A stretch of 8,658 bases of DNA, taken from NCBI GenBank assembly GCA_023248785.1, contig JAHFDX010000077.1, positions 1 to 8,658 of the forward strand, read 5' to 3'. Positions 1 through 6,924 of this stretch are shown piece by piece. Source of the stretch: Myxococcales bacterium (GTDB lineage Bacteria; Myxococcota_A; Polyangia; Polyangiales; Polyangiaceae). The notes below the pieces were generated by a model. That model ran no database searches. It was not told the origin of the DNA and saw only the letters and a program-made list of their open reading frames with translations. Within the stretch, counting starts at the first letter, position 1; each line of letters begins with the position of its first letter. A program made the position numbers and the translations under genes.

Positions 1-357
1 ATTGCGGTGGGACTTGGGACGCTTGGTTTTAAGACACTCGCGACCCACCCGACGCCTCGCACAACCGAGCCTTTCACCGTGCGAACGCCCGAGAGGGCGA
101 CCATTTCCACATTGCGCGTCGACGGCACGACCGAGCTTGTTCCGTGCACGCTTGCTTCGAATCAGGGTTTGATCGCCTTGAACAGTCCACCGGACGCACC
201 GATTCGTATCGACGGCACCATTCGTCCGCGGGGACCACACGGCACAATTGCGCTCCCTTCCGGAACCCATGAAGTGCGTGTGGGCGTGATGGGTGGCGAA
301 CGAACCGCATCGGTGGAAGTTCGTGGGTGTGCTACGACCCGGGTGACGTGGGAGTAA
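1..357 (+). CDS. 3' end of a PEGA-like membrane or secreted protein (partial)
   Basis: The reading frame is open from the first base, so the gene very likely begins upstream; the GTG at 7 is only the first possible start inside the window. The visible 118 residues begin with a short hydrophobic stretch (IAVGLGTLGFKTLA) that could be the end of a membrane helix. A Thr/Pro/Arg-rich linker follows, then a beta-rich module. The end of that module resembles a PEGA domain: a 'GTHEVRVGV' turn, followed by alternating strand residues up to the final TRVTWE. In myxobacteria such modules often sit outside the membrane at the C-terminus of Ser/Thr kinases or of uncharacterised envelope proteins. No kinase or enzyme motif lies in the part seen, so the full function is unknown. 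Its stop codon overlaps the start of the next gene, which suggests co-transcription. Confidence 0.6.
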   Translation: MAVGLGTLGFKTLATHPTPRTTEPFTVRTPERATISTLRVDGTTELVPCTLASNQGLIALNSPPDAPIRIDGTIRPRGPHGTIALPSGTHEVRVGVMGGERTASVEVRGCATTRVTWE

Positions 358-2690
358 CTGTCCCTCACTCTCGAATCTGTCCGATTGGCCTGCTTTCGTT
401 CGCCCTTGCCTTGGGTTGCCGCTCAGCGACAAGCTCGGTGCCAGACGGCGGTTCGAACGATGCGAGCAGCGAGCCATTGCACGGTGACATCGCAAGGCCC
501 CACGGCCTGTCCATGCTCGATGAGCGCATGACACTCGGCCATCAAGGGCTGTTGATCGATCTCGGCGGTGAGCTCGCTGCTCTGCGATTTCGGGGCGACT
601 TTGGCCCATCCGTCGAGCGCGAGGGCGCGACATGGGGGAAGCTTCTGGGCACTTCGTTTTCGCTCGGCTTCGTGTGGACGGAAAAGGAAGCACAAGGCAC
701 GCCTCCACGCGCAAACGCACCTGGCATACCATCGCCCGTATTCGTCCAGGCACGCGTTCGAGGTTTGAAGGATGGCCGCGCGACGATCGTTCTCAACGGC
801 AAGGTGGTTGGAACGTGGCCTATATTGCGCGACGAAACGCGCGTGGTCGTTGCACAGGGAGGGTATGCCTCGATCGTTCGCGGCATGAACGAGTTGTCGG
901 TGCGCATGAACGGGACGGCAAAGGAAGACGGCTCACTCCTCCTCGATTGGATTCACATCGGCACCGAAGCCATCGACGAACAGTACGCAGCACCGACCCC
1001 ACGAGACGCGATGGTTCAAGCTTCCGTCGGTGGACGAGCCAAACGCGCGCTGTCCTTACGCACCTCAAGCTTCGCGCGCTTTGTCGACTGGCTCGCACCA
1101 GGCACACGTGTACGCGCGAGCGTTGCCATGAACGGAGTGGGTGGAGCCAAGGTCTCCCTGGTGCGCTTGGTCGATGGTGAGTCGCCAAATGTTTTGTACG
1201 AAGAGACCCTAAACGACGCGGACCAAAAACAATGGCGGGATGTCGACGTCGTTGCCCGCACCAAAGAGGAGGCTCCCACACTGGGTGCCTTGGAGTGGCA
1301 AATTCGCGCTGCAAAAAAAGGCGTGCGCGTCCTCATCGGCGACCCGCGGATTGAATGGGGCGTGCAATGGGTCGATCAAAACCACCAACCACCGCGAGGC
1401 ACCGACGTGGAGCGGATTGCCATCGTGGTTTTGAGTCGCATGCCTACAAATGTGACGCAAATCCCCGAAGTCAGCTCGGAGGTCGTTGCGCTTTACGACT
1501 GGCTCACTTCACGAGGGACCTATTTTTCTGATCTGCGAAGCACAAGCGTTCGAGAACAAGGCGCGTTTGCATCCATTCTCACAGGATGCTCGCCACTTGT
1601 TCATTCGGTGGATCGGACGTACGCGCGTTTGCCAAAAAACATCCCAACGATTGCGGACACCGCGCGACAAGCGGGCATATCGACCGCGCTTTTCTCCACA
1701 CTGCCAACAACCAGTGCGGCATACGGATTTAGTCGAGGCTGGGATCACGTCGCTTCGATGCCCGTGACGGCCGGCGGGAATCCGGCAGAGATCTTCGACT
1801 CCCTCATGAAATGGACAGACGCGCACAAGGGCTCACGTTGGCTCGCAGTCGTCCATGCGCGCGCCGGACACCCTCCGTGGCACATCTCCGAGGCCACACT
1901 CAAGACGCTTGGGCCAACCGACATGAGTGGCGGCATGGACCCTCGCAAAGCCGGAATTGCGATTGCGGCATCAAAGAAGAATCCAAAACGAATTTCCGAG
2001 TCCGACAAACCGCGAATGTGGGCCGCATACAACGTAAGTCTTGCGGAGCACGGCAAGAAACTTAGGGAGTGGGTCGAATCGCTCGAGCGTGCCGACACGC
2101 TTGCCAAGACGGCCATATTTGTAACAAGCGATGTAGGAATTCAACCTCCCGATCTTCTACCTCTAACGCAAGCCGACGTGCTCAACGAGGATCTGTTGCG
2201 CGTGCCGCTCTTCGCAATCGGTGCGGGTGCGCCGGCGGGTACGCAGAGTCGAGCTTCCGTGACGAGCTCCGACGTCGCAGTAACAACTCTCGAAATTCTC
2301 GGCCTTACTCCTCCCATCACAGCCAAAGGACAAGACTTCACACGCGTTTGGTCCGATGCGCAATCAAGCACAACGACGCGCCGAGGGTTTGCGCGCGTTG
2401 CGGCGGACTCGGGACGGCTCTCATTGCGAGCGGGCGCCTTTGTGCTTCTCGATTCACCCTCTTCTGATTCGAAGCTCTGTCAATTGACCATCGACCCCAC
2501 ATGCACCGTCGAAGCGCGCACCGCCTATCCGATTGCGTTTGAGTGGCTCGCCATGGCGGCGCTTCGCGAGCGCAAGCAAGCCATACGTGATCGCGCGCCA
2601 TCCGAAGATGTGTTCTTAGACCCTACGCTCGTTGAGCAATTGCACGCATGGGGCGTGAGTACGAATTCGGACCGCACCGCTCCAAAATAG
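327..2690 (+). CDS. Lipoprotein with degenerate sulfatase/alkaline-phosphatase-type domain
   Basis: The protein has 787 residues from the GTG at 327, which is preceded by a GGTGGAAG-like ribosome binding site. A GTG at 348 would give a more typical short basic signal peptide, so the start is uncertain. The hydrophobic segment ending in LALGC (Cys31) looks like a lipoprotein signal. Residues about 55-350 are beta-rich, probably two jelly-roll or ligand-binding modules. Residues about 362-680 resemble the sulfatase fold: an IVVL strand near 366, SILTG at 416-420 followed by SPLVHSV, WLAVVHARAGHPPW, and TSDVG at 600-604. Key residues are missing. The first strand lacks its metal-binding Asp, the CxPSR nucleophile motif reads EQGAF (410-414), and the usual TSDHG has Val603 in place of His. 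It is therefore probably a non-catalytic binding or structural homologue, or an enzyme with altered chemistry. It overlaps the preceding gene by 31 bases. The fold assignment is fairly sure; activity and ligand are not known. Confidence 0.8.
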   Translation: MCYDPGDVGVTVPHSRICPIGLLSFALALGCRSATSSVPDGGSNDASSEPLHGDIARPHGLSMLDERMTLGHQGLLIDLGGELAALRFRGDFGPSVEREGATWGKLLGTSFSLGFVWTEKEAQGTPPRANAPGIPSPVFVQARVRGLKDGRATIVLNGKVVGTWPILRDETRVVVAQGGYASIVRGMNELSVRMNGTAKEDGSLLLDWIHIGTEAIDEQYAAPTPRDAMVQASVGGRAKRALSLRTSSFARFVDWLAPGTRVRASVAMNGVGGAKVSLVRLVDGESPNVLYEETLNDADQKQWRDVDVVARTKEEAPTLGALEWQIRAAKKGVRVLIGDPRIEWGVQWVDQNHQPPRGTDVERIAIVVLSRMPTNVTQIPEVSSEVVALYDWLTSRGTYFSDLRSTSVREQGAFASILTGCSPLVHSVDRTYARLPKNIPTIADTARQAGISTALFSTLPTTSAAYGFSRGWDHVASMPVTAGGNPAEIFDSLMKWTDAHKGSRWLAVVHARAGHPPWHISEATLKTLGPTDMSGGMDPRKAGIAIAASKKNPKRISESDKPRMWAAYNVSLAEHGKKLREWVESLERADTLAKTAIFVTSDVGIQPPDLLPLTQADVLNEDLLRVPLFAIGAGAPAGTQSRASVTSSDVAVTTLEILGLTPPITAKGQDFTRVWSDAQSSTTTRRGFARVAADSGRLSLRAGAFVLLDSPSSDSKLCQLTIDPTCTVEARTAYPIAFEWLAMAALRERKQAIRDRAPSEDVFLDPTLVEQLHAWGVSTNSDRTAPK

Positions 2691-2712
2691 CTAACCTTCA
2701 AAAGCACTTTCC

Positions 2713-2718
2713 AAAGGA
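2713..2718 (+). promoter_or_regulatory. Ribosome binding site fixing the start at 2726
   Basis: AAAGGA lies seven bases before the ATG at 2726. That ATG opens directly into a lipoprotein signal peptide (MRHSFLASTVALVLAAC). This favours 2726 over the in-frame upstream start at 2648, which lies inside the preceding gene and would put a charged 26-residue tail before the signal. Confidence 0.7.
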
Positions 2719-2725
2719 CCGCCAA

Positions 2726-5029
2726 ATGCGTCATTCCTTTCTCGCCTCAACAGTCGCCCTCGTCCTTGCCGCATGCGGAGGGCCGAACGCAAAGAACGCG
2801 CAGCCCTTGCCGAATGCGCACGCGACAGATTCACCCGGCTCAAAAAACAGTTCGGGTCTCATGCTCGCGGATAGTGATGACGCGAAACGCGATGAAAATG
2901 GCTCCGTGCCCATTCACCGGTTCGACGTTGTCCTGGGCGCGCGTGCACAGGCCAGCACATTGATCGTGTATGCCCGTCCAACGGCCGACGATTTGAAGAC
3001 GATGGTGTCTTTCGTGGAGAAATTGCGCGCTGAGATTAAGCCCGACGATTTGCGAATTGTAATTCGGACTATTCCAAATGATGTAACGACAACCGTCATC
3101 GCTCAGACGGCGCAAGCTGTTTACGACGTGGCTGGGGCCGATGCGTTCATGGCCTTTGTGAAGCAGGTAAGCAAAGAACCACCCCCCGCGGACGAGAAGG
3201 CACTCTCGACGTGGCTCGACGCCGCCGCCGCAAGTGCCCAGGCAGATCAGGCTGCAGTTGCGAAAGAGCGCGCATCCGACCGGATTGCCAAGAAGCTGGC
3301 CTTCGATACAGTGCAAGCCGAGAAGGTGGAATACTCCGACGGAGTCTCCATCTTTCTCAACGCAGTACCTCTGCGCCCCGACGCACCAATCAAGGCGCTT
3401 GCGCAATACATGAAGGAGCAGCGCAGCCACGGCGATGAACTCGCGAAGGAAAAGGGAGCTTCGGCCGCCTACGAAGAGCTTGCGAACGCAGGCCTCAATG
3501 AGGTCAAGGAAGCAAAGAACAAGTCGAAGGAACCGGAGCCGAACGACACGCTCGCGTGGTACGTACCCATTGGAAAGAGCCCTGTGCGCGGGGGCAAAGA
3601 CGCCCTAGTCACCATTGTCGAGTTCGCGGATATGGAGTGCCCCTACTGCGCAAAAATTGAACCGACGTTCGAAAAGATCCGCGCAGAATTTGGCGACAAG
3701 GTCCGTTTCGTTTGGAAGAACGAACCGCTTCCGATGCACCCAAGGGCCGTGCCCGCAGCGATGCTCGCGTACGAGGCGCGCGCTCAAAAGGGCGAAGACG
3801 GGTTTTGGAATGCGCACGACGCCCTGCTTGCACAGCAAGACAGACTCGCGAACGAAGACCTTGAGGCCATCGCAGAAAAGCTCGGCCTCAATGTGAAGAA
3901 GGTGCAGGCCGCCGTCAAAACGTCAAAGTACGAGGGCATCATCGATGCGGACGTCGAGCTTGCCGAAGAGGTCAATGCCGCAGGCACGCCTCATCTGTTT
4001 ATCAATGGACGAAGGCTCGTGGGAAACCAGCCGCACGAGGTCATCAAGAAGATGGTGGAAGAGGAAATTGCTCACGCCGAATCGCTCGAAAAGAAAGGCG
4101 TGAAGCCGCGTGCCATCTACGATCACATCATGGGCCAGGCGATCAGACCTTTCGCCCCCCCATTTGTAACGATAGAGGTGCCAGAAGACGCGCCTCGCAA
4201 AGGCACGGGCAAGGTGCTCGTTCAAGAGTTCGCCGACTTTGAGTGTCCGTATTGCGCGCGTGCGAAGAGCATGCTCGATCACCTCGTGCGTGAGCGCGGA
4301 AAGGAAATCACTCTTGTTTGGCGCCATCTTCCCCTTCCGATGCACGAACAAGCGCAACCGGCGTCACAAGCCGCCATCGAAGTTAAAAAACAGAAGGGCG
4401 ATGCTGGTTTTTGGAAGTACTACGCAGCGCTGTTTGAGAATCAGAAAGAGGGCCTCGAGCGTGCCACGCTCCTTAAGCATGCCAAGGGACTCGGGGTCGA
4501 TGAGAAGGCCCTTACGAAGGCGCTCGACGAAAAGACACACGAGAAGCGCGTGAACGAGGATCTTGAGGCTGCTCGTACGCTCGATATCAATGGCGCCCCG
4601 ACGTTCATCGTCGGAGGCTTCCTCATTTCTGGCGCGCTCCCTTATCGCGCGTTTTCGAAACTCGTGGACTTTGCCATCAAGAATCCGCATGGCGTCAAAG
4701 AGGAGCTGACGATCGTCGACCTCGCAGAGGGATCCGGCGCCGTCGCCAAGTCGGGAGACACCGTCAACGTGCACTACACCGGCACGCTTCCGGATGGTTC
4801 GATCTTCGATAGCTCCCGTCCTCCAAACGAAACGTTCTCACTCAAACTCGGTGAGGGAAAAGTGATCGCAGGTTGGGAAAAAGGCCTCCTCGGAATGAAG
4901 CAAGGCGGCAAACGCGTGCTCACCATCCCGCCATCCCTCGGCTACGGCAACAAGGGCTCACCCCCGAAAATTCCAGGCCGAATGCCCCTCCTCTTCGAGA
5001 TCGAACTCGTGAAGCTTGAAGCCAAGTAG
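2726..5029 (+). CDS. Lipoprotein fusion: thioredoxin-like region, two DsbA-type domains (CPYC) and FKBP prolyl isomerase
   Basis: The product is a 767-residue lipoprotein with signal peptide and lipobox LAAC (Cys17), probably facing the periplasm. After a low-complexity linker, residues about 60-260 look like a thioredoxin-type region without any cysteine. Residues about 275-475 form a DsbA/DSBA-oxidoreductase-like domain with ECPYC (Cys305, Cys308), a PLPMH motif and a cis-proline site T421-P422. Residues about 485-655 repeat this design with ECPYC (Cys507, Cys510), PLPMH and A624-P625. Residues about 660-766 are an FKBP domain with VHYTG, DGSIFDSS, VIAGWEKGL and LGYG, so the usual FKBP active-site residues appear intact. 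The five cysteines seen are the lipid anchor and the two CPYC pairs. The likely role is disulfide formation or isomerisation joined to proline isomerisation during envelope protein folding. It follows the sulfatase-like gene by 35 bases, probably in one operon. Domain calls are strong; substrates and redox direction are inferred. Confidence 0.92.
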   Translation: MRHSFLASTVALVLAACGGPNAKNAQPLPNAHATDSPGSKNSSGLMLADSDDAKRDENGSVPIHRFDVVLGARAQASTLIVYARPTADDLKTMVSFVEKLRAEIKPDDLRIVIRTIPNDVTTTVIAQTAQAVYDVAGADAFMAFVKQVSKEPPPADEKALSTWLDAAAASAQADQAAVAKERASDRIAKKLAFDTVQAEKVEYSDGVSIFLNAVPLRPDAPIKALAQYMKEQRSHGDELAKEKGASAAYEELANAGLNEVKEAKNKSKEPEPNDTLAWYVPIGKSPVRGGKDALVTIVEFADMECPYCAKIEPTFEKIRAEFGDKVRFVWKNEPLPMHPRAVPAAMLAYEARAQKGEDGFWNAHDALLAQQDRLANEDLEAIAEKLGLNVKKVQAAVKTSKYEGIIDADVELAEEVNAAGTPHLFINGRRLVGNQPHEVIKKMVEEEIAHAESLEKKGVKPRAIYDHIMGQAIRPFAPPFVTIEVPEDAPRKGTGKVLVQEFADFECPYCARAKSMLDHLVRERGKEITLVWRHLPLPMHEQAQPASQAAIEVKKQKGDAGFWKYYAALFENQKEGLERATLLKHAKGLGVDEKALTKALDEKTHEKRVNEDLEAARTLDINGAPTFIVGGFLISGALPYRAFSKLVDFAIKNPHGVKEELTIVDLAEGSGAVAKSGDTVNVHYTGTLPDGSIFDSSRPPNETFSLKLGEGKVIAGWEKGLLGMKQGGKRVLTIPPSLGYGNKGSPPKIPGRMPLLFEIELVKLEAK

Positions 5030-5057
5030 CCAGGTTGTGCTAGAAGGACGCCCCTCC

Positions 5058-5138
5058 TGGAGAGGTGTCCGAGGCTCCGGCCTCTGACGAGCGCAGCGAG
5101 ACAGGAGCGTAGCGATAGGCTGAAGCGACCGAAGGGAG
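5058..5138 (+). pseudogene. tRNA-Ser 5' fragment interrupted by a repeat
   Basis: Positions 5058-5073 are identical over 16 bases to 5253-5268, which covers the acceptor strand and first half of the D-arm of the intact tRNA-Ser. The fragment is then broken where the intact gene has three bases (TGG) of the D-loop: 55 other bases (5074-5128) stand there instead. A short CCGAAGG match to the continuing D-arm resumes at 5129, though this is brief enough to be chance. No anticodon arm or 3' half follows. It cannot yield a normal tRNA and is best read as a relic. Confidence 0.5.
5071..5108 (+). repeat. tRNA-associated repeat, copy A
   Basis: This 38-base unit matches 5374-5411 at 35 of 38 positions, including an uninterrupted identical 27-base core (5082-5108). 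It begins with a small perfect hairpin, GAGGC-TCCG-GCCTC (5071-5084). The sequence after it is full of AGCGA/GCGATAG-type words that also recur after copy B, but with insertions and deletions. The copy sits inside the 5' tRNA-Ser fragment. Confidence 0.7.
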
Positions 5139-5155
5139 GGCTCCGAGCTCTTTTT
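5137..5155 (+). terminator. Possible weak intrinsic terminator
   Basis: AGGGCT and AGCTCT can pair over six positions (one G-U) around a CCG loop, and the stem runs into a five-base T tract whose first T closes the stem. It lies about 110 bases after the stop of the FKBP fusion gene, so it could end that operon before the tRNA. The stem is short and the position inside repeat-derived sequence makes this tentative. Confidence 0.3.
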
Positions 5156-5253
5156 CGCCCTGCGAAAAAAAAGGAGGCGAAGCGAGAGCGAGTCGATAGC
5201 GTAGGAGCGGACTCCTCAATGATGATAACGTGTTCATTGCTGTTGCCTTCGAT

Positions 5254-5340
5254 GGAGAGGTGTCCGAGTGGCCGAAGGAGCATGATTGGAAATCATGTGT
5301 AGGTGCAAGCCTACCGCGGGTTCGAATCCCGCTCTCTCCG
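5254..5340 (+). tRNA. tRNA-Ser (anticodon GGA)
   Basis: An 87-base class II tRNA folds completely. The acceptor strand GGAGAGG pairs with TCTCTCC (one G-U at the inner end). The anticodon stem CATGA/TCATG encloses the loop TTGGAAA with anticodon GGA, which reads UCC and UCU serine codons. The long variable arm (TAGG...CCTA around TGCAAG) is typical of tRNA-Ser. The T-arm is GCGGG-TTCGAAT-CCCGC and the discriminator base is G. The 3' CCA is not encoded (CTG follows), so CCA must be added by nucleotidyltransferase. A GATAAC at 5224-5229 could be a -10 element, but no convincing -35 is visible. Fragments of the same tRNA lie on both sides. Confidence 0.96.
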
Positions 5341-5356
5341 CTGCATGAAGTATGTG

Positions 5357-5469
5357 AAGCCTACCGCGGGTGAGAGGCTCCACGCTCTGACGAGCGCAGC
5401 GAGACAGGAGCTCGCAAAAGCGAGCGATAGCCTGCAGGGAGCGGAGCGACCATCCCGCTCTCTCTGCTG
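5357..5469 (+). pseudogene. tRNA-Ser 3' fragment interrupted in the T-loop by a repeat
   Basis: Positions 5357-5370 repeat 14 bases of the intact tRNA-Ser (5307-5320: end of the variable arm and 5' T-stem). Positions 5452-5469 match 5326-5343 at 17 of 18 positions, covering the 3' T-stem, acceptor strand and the CTG after the tRNA. Between them the five T-loop bases TTCGA are replaced by 81 bases (5371-5451) that contain repeat copy B. No 5' half or anticodon is present, so it is not a working tRNA. Because the similarity passes the tRNA end, it derives from a duplication of this locus rather than from a reverse-copied mature tRNA. Confidence 0.65.
5374..5411 (+). repeat. tRNA-associated repeat, copy B
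   Basis: This is the second copy of the 38-base unit at 5071-5108, with three differences clustered at positions 9-11 of the unit. It is followed at once by a perfect hairpin GCTCGC-AAAA-GCGAGC (5410-5425) absent from copy A, then the shared word AGCGATAG. It lies inside the T-loop break of the 3' tRNA fragment. With only two copies visible, the true ends of the repeat cannot be set. Confidence 0.7.
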
Positions 5470-5521
5470 GTTACATACCCGACGTGCGATGGGTGTTGCG
5501 CAGTGAGCGCCCCCCATGTTC

Positions 5522-6709
5522 TTAGAACGCAAACTCCCACGGCAGTACCGTGATTTCGTCCACTTTGGTGGGTCGCGAGATGCCGCAGAACGCGATGGAC
5601 TGCACTTGAATTCGCTGGCGTTTCGCCTTCTCCGCGAAGCTTCGAAAGATGGCCAATTCGCGAAGGTCGATCTTCTCGGCATCGAACCACTTGACCGCCG
5701 TGACCTTCTGCGGCCCGGATTCAATCAGGAGAGAAAGCCTTCCTCCTTTGGCGCCTCTGAAAAAGGAAAACCGGACGCCGCTTTTTGAGGAATAGCTGGC
5801 CTTGGCGAAAAACTCCGTGAGGAGAGCGGCATCGAGCTGAGACTGAAAATCTCCTCCGCAAAATTGAGCAAGCGACGGATCAATTAAATAGTAGAGCGCC
5901 TTGCCTGTGCCAACCGGGTGAGGTCTGAGTTCGTGAACAGCGAAGATTTGCAGCAGCGCCTTGATTTGGGTCTCCACACGCCGGGCATTGACCTTCAACC
6001 GATTGGCGATCGCGGCAATGTTGGGTTCCGGCAAATGGGGAAGGAGCTGCAGAACGCGCAGGCATAGGTCGGGGTCCGGTTTGACGCGCTTGAATTGCAT
6101 CACGTCTCGCTCACACGTCAGGCGCAACCACTCGTCCAAGCGCTGCAACCGCTCACGATCGTCGCGAACCGAAAAGATCGCCGGGAAGCCACCAGAGCCC
6201 AAGAATCGCAAAAGGTCCCGGCGCGTAAACGAGGGCTGTCTCGCGCGTGGCAATTCGTCGATCGTGCGTTGGCGGTGGCCGGGTACGGTTTCCGATAAAA
6301 CGAGTGGAAACAGTTTGGTTCGCGACACGCGCCCCGTCAGGCTTTCGTTAACCTGCGCTTCAATGGAAAACTCCGTCGACCCGAGTAAGAGAAACTGACC
6401 GGGGCGAGTGTCTTCGTCGACCGTCGCTTTCACCTGGTCGAACAGCGCGGGAACTTTTTGGGCTTCGTCAATGACAATGGGCTTTCCGTGCGCCCGAAGG
6501 CGGAGCTGTTCCAGAAAAACACCGATACGTGCCTTCGCTTCCTCGCGCTCTTCCGCTCTGTCGAAGGTGACGTAAACACCCCCCTTAAACAGATCCCGCG
6601 CCAGCACGCTTTTCCCTGTTTGCCGGGCGCCTTGAATAGTGACCACTCGCGAAAACCGTAGCTTTCGCTGAAGCACAGAAAGACCCAACCTGTTCCGAAG
6701 ATGGGGCAT
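5522..6709 (-). CDS. AAA_14/DUF4143-type ATP-binding protein
   Basis: The gene encodes 395 residues, a usual length for this family. Residues 22-34 hold the first strand and Walker A (GARQTGKS, 27-34). Walker B is IVIDEA (78-83), the sensor region is FLLLGSTEF (106-114), and SLTGRVSRTKLFPLVLSE follows near 123-140, as is typical of AAA_14 domains. A helical and winged-helix-like middle part (about 165-265, including NIAAIANRLKVNARRV) leads into a DUF4143-type C-terminal domain. In many relatives that last domain resembles a PD-(D/E)xK nuclease; here the expected acidic residues are not evident and only an AVKW remnant is seen, so nuclease activity is doubtful. Family members are common in accessory regions but mostly lack a known role. 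The gene stands alone, converging on the tRNA-Ser locus. No clear ribosome binding site precedes the ATG, and the AT-rich stretch at 6715-6770 probably carries its promoter, though I cannot assign -35/-10 boxes with confidence. Confidence 0.9.
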   Translation of the reverse strand: MPHLRNRLGLSVLQRKLRFSRVVTIQGARQTGKSVLARDLFKGGVYVTFDRAEEREEAKARIGVFLEQLRLRAHGKPIVIDEAQKVPALFDQVKATVDEDTRPGQFLLLGSTEFSIEAQVNESLTGRVSRTKLFPLVLSETVPGHRQRTIDELPRARQPSFTRRDLLRFLGSGGFPAIFSVRDDRERLQRLDEWLRLTCERDVMQFKRVKPDPDLCLRVLQLLPHLPEPNIAAIANRLKVNARRVETQIKALLQIFAVHELRPHPVGTGKALYYLIDPSLAQFCGGDFQSQLDAALLTEFFAKASYSSKSGVRFSFFRGAKGGRLSLLIESGPQKVTAVKWFDAEKIDLRELAIFRSFAEKAKRQRIQVQSIAFCGISRPTKVDEITVLPWEFAF

Positions 6710-6924
6710 CGAGCCAATGTTAACCTATCCTATTTTTGCTGATCACATGCAATTTTTGGATATGTAGATCGACAACGTGGAGGCAGCCTTCGGCTTTTGA
6801 CGGTCCCGGCCCACGTTTCGATTTACGAGTCGCCGCTGCCCACGTACGACCTCGGCATCGGTCGCATTGCCCCTCACGAAGCCGCATCACCACGCAACGA
6901 AGACCGGGGAACTGAAACGAGCGC
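6710..6924. other. Stretch with no confident gene
   Basis: An AT-rich segment (6715-6770) just upstream of the minus-strand ATPase is the likely place of its promoter. The rest has short open frames on both strands, including a minus-strand 73-codon frame from the ATG at 6941 to 6720. That frame has no ribosome binding site and no recognisable motif. I see no RNA gene or strong terminator. Confidence 0.4.

Noticed and set aside
632..1314. Long open frames on both strands inside the sulfatase-like gene (plus 632-1180, minus 820-1314)
   Set aside because: Their translations are Arg/His/Ser-rich with no motif, as expected for shadows of a GC-rich gene. The 787-residue frame explains the region.
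2648..2725. Upstream extension of the thioredoxin-FKBP gene
   Set aside because: It would overlap the previous gene and place a charged tail before a clear lipoprotein signal; AAAGGA fits the ATG at 2726.
5151..5169. TTTTTCGC-CCT-GCGAAAAA hairpin as a classic terminator
   Set aside because: The stem is mostly A-T and no T-tract follows it on either strand, so it does not fit an intrinsic terminator.
5071..5411. CRISPR array
   Set aside because: Only two copies of the repeat are seen, about 300 bases apart with a tRNA between them, and no spacer pattern or cas gene.
5303..5506. Plus-strand 67-codon frame across the tRNA and its 3' fragment
   Set aside because: It reads through the tRNA and repeat sequence, has no ribosome binding site and no protein-like composition.
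5357..6709. tRNA-bounded integrative island carrying the ATPase gene
   Set aside because: The 3' tRNA copy lies before the ATPase rather than beyond it, and no integrase or distal attachment copy is visible in the window.
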